From: Argentina anserina
Lineage: Eukaryota; Streptophyta; Magnoliopsida; Rosales; Rosaceae
Assembly (NCBI RefSeq): GCF_933775445.1
Contig: NC_065876.1
Coordinates: 17,918,001 to 17,982,000 of the forward strand
Length of the DNA stretch: 64,000 bases
Direction of reading: 5' to 3'
Shown here: piece by piece, positions 59,584-64,000 of the stretch
Layout of the letters: the number at the start of each line of letters is the position of its first letter
Position numbering within the stretch: the stretch's first letter is position 1
Notes under the pieces: model-generated
Told to the model about the DNA's origin: nothing
The model's input: the letters and a program-made list of their open reading frames with translations, nothing else
The model's database searches: none
Translations under genes and position numbers: made by a program

Positions 59584-62500
59584 CTCCCCCTTGTGCCGAG
59601 TTTAAAGATATAATGGTGCATAAAATGTTGCCCCATTAAAAACCTTGCCAAGTAACAAAACTCAATGGGAGAAAATAAAACATTGGTCAAAGGGGAAAAA
59701 AGCACAACGCACCTATGACATTTGAGATTGAAATATATGTGTTAGACTCCCCCTGATGTCTGCACCTCCCCCTGATCTTTGCATTAATTATGAGAGCTTT
59801 GATAACTTTTTCATATTTAATTATGTATTTTATTTGGTACGTATTTCTTTACGCCAAAAATGCAACGACGTGGATCATATTCATTCTCATCATGTCGTTT
59901 TCTCTTTTCTTTATAGGGACTATAAACCTAAACCTTTAGGTATTGTTGTTGCATGGACGCTAAGCTATACAACGAATGAGAGGTCGAGTCAAGTATATTG
60001 TGTTAAGTGCAATAATGCGTCTTTGTACTTGTATAGGGAAACAAATTTCCCAACACTTATTCGTCATCTTTCAATTAGATGAAAACATATCTATCTTTAA
60101 AGACTTCGACTAATCATGGGAGCTATGGAAGCCTCACTTTTAATCTTTAAAGTGCTTAAAAGCCAATTGATCATCAATATTACTGTCCTTAAGATCCATT
60201 TTGAGATTGTGTCTTCCCAATGGTCTTTTTCATTCTCGACTTAGGATTTGTAATGGCGACATATTTTTAGTTCATCAAAAGACTCTGCAAATCCATATTG
60301 AATACGCAATGACATAAAACATCTGATCCCTATTCATAATCAAATATTTTACTTCGTGAACGTTTCAATTCTTTTTGTAACACTACGTGATCTAAAAACA
60401 TTTCTTGGGTGGATAAAGTCTGTTCTATGACTTTCATGTATATCTATTAATTTCGATCCCCATAGAGATATCTTATTTTACCATAAGCTGCATTTGTCAG
60501 TTTTTCGGAAACTACCAAACTGATAAGGTAGTGGTGTGCAATGACATCCATTACGAGAATATCTCTTTATGGTCCATTACAAAAGAATATTTCCTCGTAA
60601 TCGATTCTAGTACGTTTGTGAGAGACCTTGCGTCATAAGGTGAGTTTATACTCTTAATTCTCATACGCATCCTAACAAAGATATATGATAGGGTTTACAC
60701 TTGAGGTGTCGGCTTCACCTGCCCAAATACCTATCTCTTTGTTAGTGAACTTTAGTTCATGCTGGATCGCTTCTTTGTTCTTATCTCCCCCTAACGACGT
60801 TGGGCCAAAAATTACTACGTTGCTATTTCTCAACGAAGTATGGTTCCATATGAAGACTCAATATCCTACATCCTCATGTGGTTTGTACTTGGTAGAGATC
60901 TCTATATATTCAAGGATTTGTTTTAACATTTGAGGTGTCCCCCAGTGATGACCAAAATCCAGGAATTCTCATGAGGCGGATTTGAGATTATGAATCAATG
61001 GATCCTATTGTGCCAAACTCGCTTTCTTCCTTTAATCGAGTATATATCAAACATAAGGTGGTCTCCCATTCTTCCTTGGAGAACCACGACCTATGACACC
61101 ATTTATGCCACTTTATGGTGTCAACATGCCACCATATATGGTGGCAACGCAATGCCCAACTCCTTTTGGGTGGCGTCATATCCTCTTCTTAGGACATTGA
61201 ACCTTGCAAACCTATTTGCAGCTAATATCTGTGATCTCATCACTTTGTGCAATAGTGGGATCAAGATGAGACACAGTGGGGACAAACCACGATAGTTCAT
61301 GTCATTCTACTTGAACATTCTTTGTTCTTATCTCCCCCTAACGACGAGAAGACTGTCTTATCAAAGTGATATTCCACATATCTAGTGGAAAAAGAGATTG
61401 CTTGTCAAAGTTGCAATATAGCGGACTATCTGGATGTTATGGATTGTAATAACTTTTACAATGATTAAGGTGATAGCCAAAAACTAGTGAGTAATAAGTT
61501 GTGTATGCAAAAATTACATTATCCTAAACGGAAAGATTGGTGCGCATTACCATTCACCAATATCAAGACTAGTATTTTAGTCATTTTCCGTGTGACCAAG
61601 TGGGTTTGTAACTAGCATAAGTAACATTAGTTTTAGTAGTGAATGGTGTGATGACACGTGACCAGCGTGTCAACACATCAACCAACACCATAAATTATTT
61701 AAAGTGTCCGCAAGTTGGTTGAACTAATTCACATAATTTTCGTTTGATTCAATCCTTGAACACAGTGACAATACATGTCATTTGCATAAGATGATCTCAA
61801 TCCAAATTTCTTTAAGAAATCGATAAGCTTTGAATAATTAGTTTTACATACGTAATCACAATGAATATAAGAAGCATGAAATGATGTTACTGCATATACG
61901 TGTGCATCAAACATTTCACGATTCAGCCTCAGGGGGCTATGAAATATGGGGATGAAATAATTTCTTCAATTTCTCCATAAAATTATATTTCTAGGATTTT
62001 TACAGTTCTTTGTTTCATTTATTTTTACTTCTATTTATCCAAAATATGAGTGTCTGTATATAATTCTTTAAATATACAGATACACATGTACGTTAAAGCC
62101 TAAATATGTCAAGATCTCGAAATTCATTTTCTTTTGATGTTGTGGGATTCAATTTAGCAATTTCATATATACTTTCTAAATGGACATATAAACTTTTGTA
62201 ATATGCGGTTACATCCGCAATCATTAGAGATAATGCAAATGATATCAATCGTAATCTCACTTATTCTTTTCATATGGAAAGTCGTTGACATAAATATTTA
62301 AAACGTATGAGGATTTGATTGTCTCTTGTTGACCCTTGTTACATAAAGTGTCAATGAAGTATATAGGTAAGACATGAAAATGGAATATAAACCCAAATTC
62401 TTTAGAGTAATTTGATAGAATCGTAAAACGATATCTCCATCTCATAATGCATGTATATTTTGAATCCCGAGCGATCATTATTAATATTATTATTCATATC

Positions 62501-63226
62501 CACGGATATAGTACGATTATTCTTCAGTACTACTACTGTGGGGATCGCATGATGCATTTCTTTGCATTCAGTTATTCATGTCATACTAATATTTTGTGAA
62601 GTTGTTTTACTTGATGCGGTACTTCGCAAAGTCAAATATTAAAAATCAAACCGCGTATATCTCGATTAATATTCGAATATTCTCCATTCATTGAGAAAAA
62701 TTCATAACTATGGTTGTATGTCAACGATTGCATCAAGGTCTTGTCCAATACAAAGATACTTCAATACCAATTTTAGGCATATATAATAGCCATTACAATT
62801 ATATCTTGGAAAATTAGTGACAGACTGTAATCGAAGTCTGAAACATTTTGAATTGACATAGATTTGTGTCGCTCTTAAAATTGATGAGCTTTCTCCTCGT
62901 AGTTTGATATTGAATATACTTTTCAAATTGTCGTACTCTCATTATTCTATACTCTTTTTTATAAGAGGGCATTACATTGCTCATATCATATCCCCTATGC
63001 ATTTTTCAAACGGTACATTGTTATCAATTGCCATGGATCAGTTTGTATGAACCTACATGTTTATAATATTTCCCCTTTGTTTTAGGGTTATTTCTTTATT
63101 ATTATCCATAGTTCATTCTGAGAATTTTTTTCTCTTTTTTTTTCTGAAAGAAATTTCTTTGTCTTGAGAGACATTTCTTTGTCATTCAAGATTTTAAATA
63201 TGCTTCCAAGTCACGTGCAGGGAAAC
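59584..63226 (-). mobile_element. Degenerate interior of the minus-strand copia-like element
   Basis: Follows the LTR and polypurine tract. Contains the repeated TCCCCCTGATSTYTGCA (59750-59780) and TTCTTATCTCCCCCTAACGACG twice (about 60777 and 61325; each trimmed here to fewer than 20 bases: TTATCTCCCCCTAACGACG). Small minus-strand pieces hint at pol (for example frames through 60330-60480), but stops are dense and no catalytic motif can be claimed. Right border not identified. Confidence 0.45.
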
Positions 63227-63258
63227 ATGTTTGCATAATTCGATCATGGTTGAGCTTG

Positions 63259-64000
63259 TGTTAGGTTAATATTAACCTAGTAATGTTTATCTTATTCTTA
63301 TTCTTTTTCTTTATCTTTTTGTATATTTATTTATTTCTTATTACGTTTCCTACTCATGCTAGGAAAATGTGCAAATGATCGGAAACACGTCAAAAAGAGT
63401 GGATTTAGCACACATTCTGGATTCGGGTGAAATTTAAAGCCAAGAAGAGCAAATGTGGAGATTCCAAAAGAAAACAAAAGTCAACGCCAAAAAATATCGG
63501 TTAATCTCCGGCGATGAGATGGTGGTTGCCGGAAATGGTGGTGGTTAAAGTCAATAAGTCAATAAAGCATATTGGTGAATTATGAATTGTGAATTTTAAT
63601 TTATAATTTAAATTCAAAATAGAAGAAGACAAATGAAGAAGACAATTTCAAGAACAATATCCACAATTTGTGCTCCATGAATTGGTGATATAAATTTAAA
63701 ATAGAAGAAGACAAATGAAGGGTATTATTTCAAGAACAAGATCCACAATTTGTGCTTCCACATTTGTCCACCATATCTAGCCATTCATCCCCATACATCT
63801 CCACCATTCATTTGTGACCTTAAGGCCTTTAAATACCATCATTCTTCCCAAATTCGTGCAATCTCCTTCACCACACAAAAACTCCATCAAAACTTCATCA
63901 TTTCCATAGTTTTAACATAGTTTTCTTAGGCCTAAGTCATAGATATCAAGTTGTGCAAAGAGAAGTGTAAAGTGTCTTGAGTTTTCACCAAAAACTAAAG
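63259..64000 (+). mobile_element. Probable left LTR of another retroelement, running off the window
   Basis: Starts TGTTAGGTTAATATTAACC after GAGCTTG. GTTTGCATAATTCGATCATG and GGTTGAGC immediately before it also occur at 3226-3255, where the text continues differently, so 63259 is an insertion or breakpoint. A TATA-like CTTTAAATACC lies at 63824-63834, followed by a CA-rich leader-like stretch. No second LTR can be seen because the window ends. Confidence 0.5.
63600..63762 (+). repeat. Direct repeat, about 88 bp apart, in the putative LTR
   Basis: AAATAGAAGAAGACAAATGA, then a T-rich bridge, then TTTCAAGAACAA and GATCCACAATTTGTGCT, occurs at about 63618-63675 and 63704-63757. Confidence 0.75.

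Noticed and set aside
59756..61295. Plus-strand proteins of about 80-108 codons
   Set aside because: They lie antisense in a degenerate minus-strand retroelement and show no recognisable domain.
63254..63258. GCTTG before 63259 as the right-hand target duplication of the copia LTR whose left flank is GCTTG at 59369-59373
   Set aside because: Sequence before 63254 ends GGTTGA and does not match the LTR end; the five-base match is probably chance.

Overview
This window is plant nuclear DNA, almost certainly from a eudicot. The genes are split by many introns, intergenic DNA is AT-rich, and plant-type transposons of nearly every class are present. The recognisable proteins (ARF1-type auxin response factor, subgroup-21 R2R3-MYB, GT47 galactosyltransferase, SPT6, mitochondrial ATP synthase 6-kDa subunit) are all plant forms. 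I cannot fix the family from sequence alone; Rosaceae is only a guess.

Layout. 1-4180: tandem repeats and repeat debris. 4181-12570: a complete ARF1-like gene with 14 coding exons that I could join in frame (676 aa), one of them using a GC-AG intron. 12915-14890: a higher-order tandem array bracketed by GC-rich repeats. 16040-18300 (minus) and 34990-37070 (plus): two intact R2R3-MYB paralogues (339 and 340 aa) in inverted orientation, with homologous leaders and 3' regions, separated by about 16.7 kb of transposon-rich DNA. That spacer holds a 634-bp hAT element with a perfect 8-bp target duplication, a 4.45-kb Mutator-like element with perfect 9-bp duplication and a decayed transposase lacking its catalytic core, and several MITEs. 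38908-40534: an element with PIF/Harbinger-type ends that carries an intron-containing piece of the ATP synthase 6-kDa subunit gene. 40823-46509: an old Ty1/copia element with both LTRs and 5-bp target duplications. 47272-49050: a broken GT47 (MUR3/KATAMARI1-like) pseudogene. 50817-58014: a decayed SPT6-like gene on the minus strand, split by a truncated copia element and by a PIF/Harbinger element (53801-57673) with an open transposase and an ORF1 interrupted by one TAG. 58320-64000: an unrecognised coding-like fragment followed by nested LTR sequences.

The only genes that look functional are ARF1 and the two MYB genes, all nuclear transcription factors. They show no operon-like link. I found no tRNA, rRNA or CRISPR. 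I see no new biochemical system. The features most worth a second look are the gene-capturing Harbinger-type element, the near-intact Harbinger pair, and the divergence of start codon and upstream ORF between the MYB duplicates.
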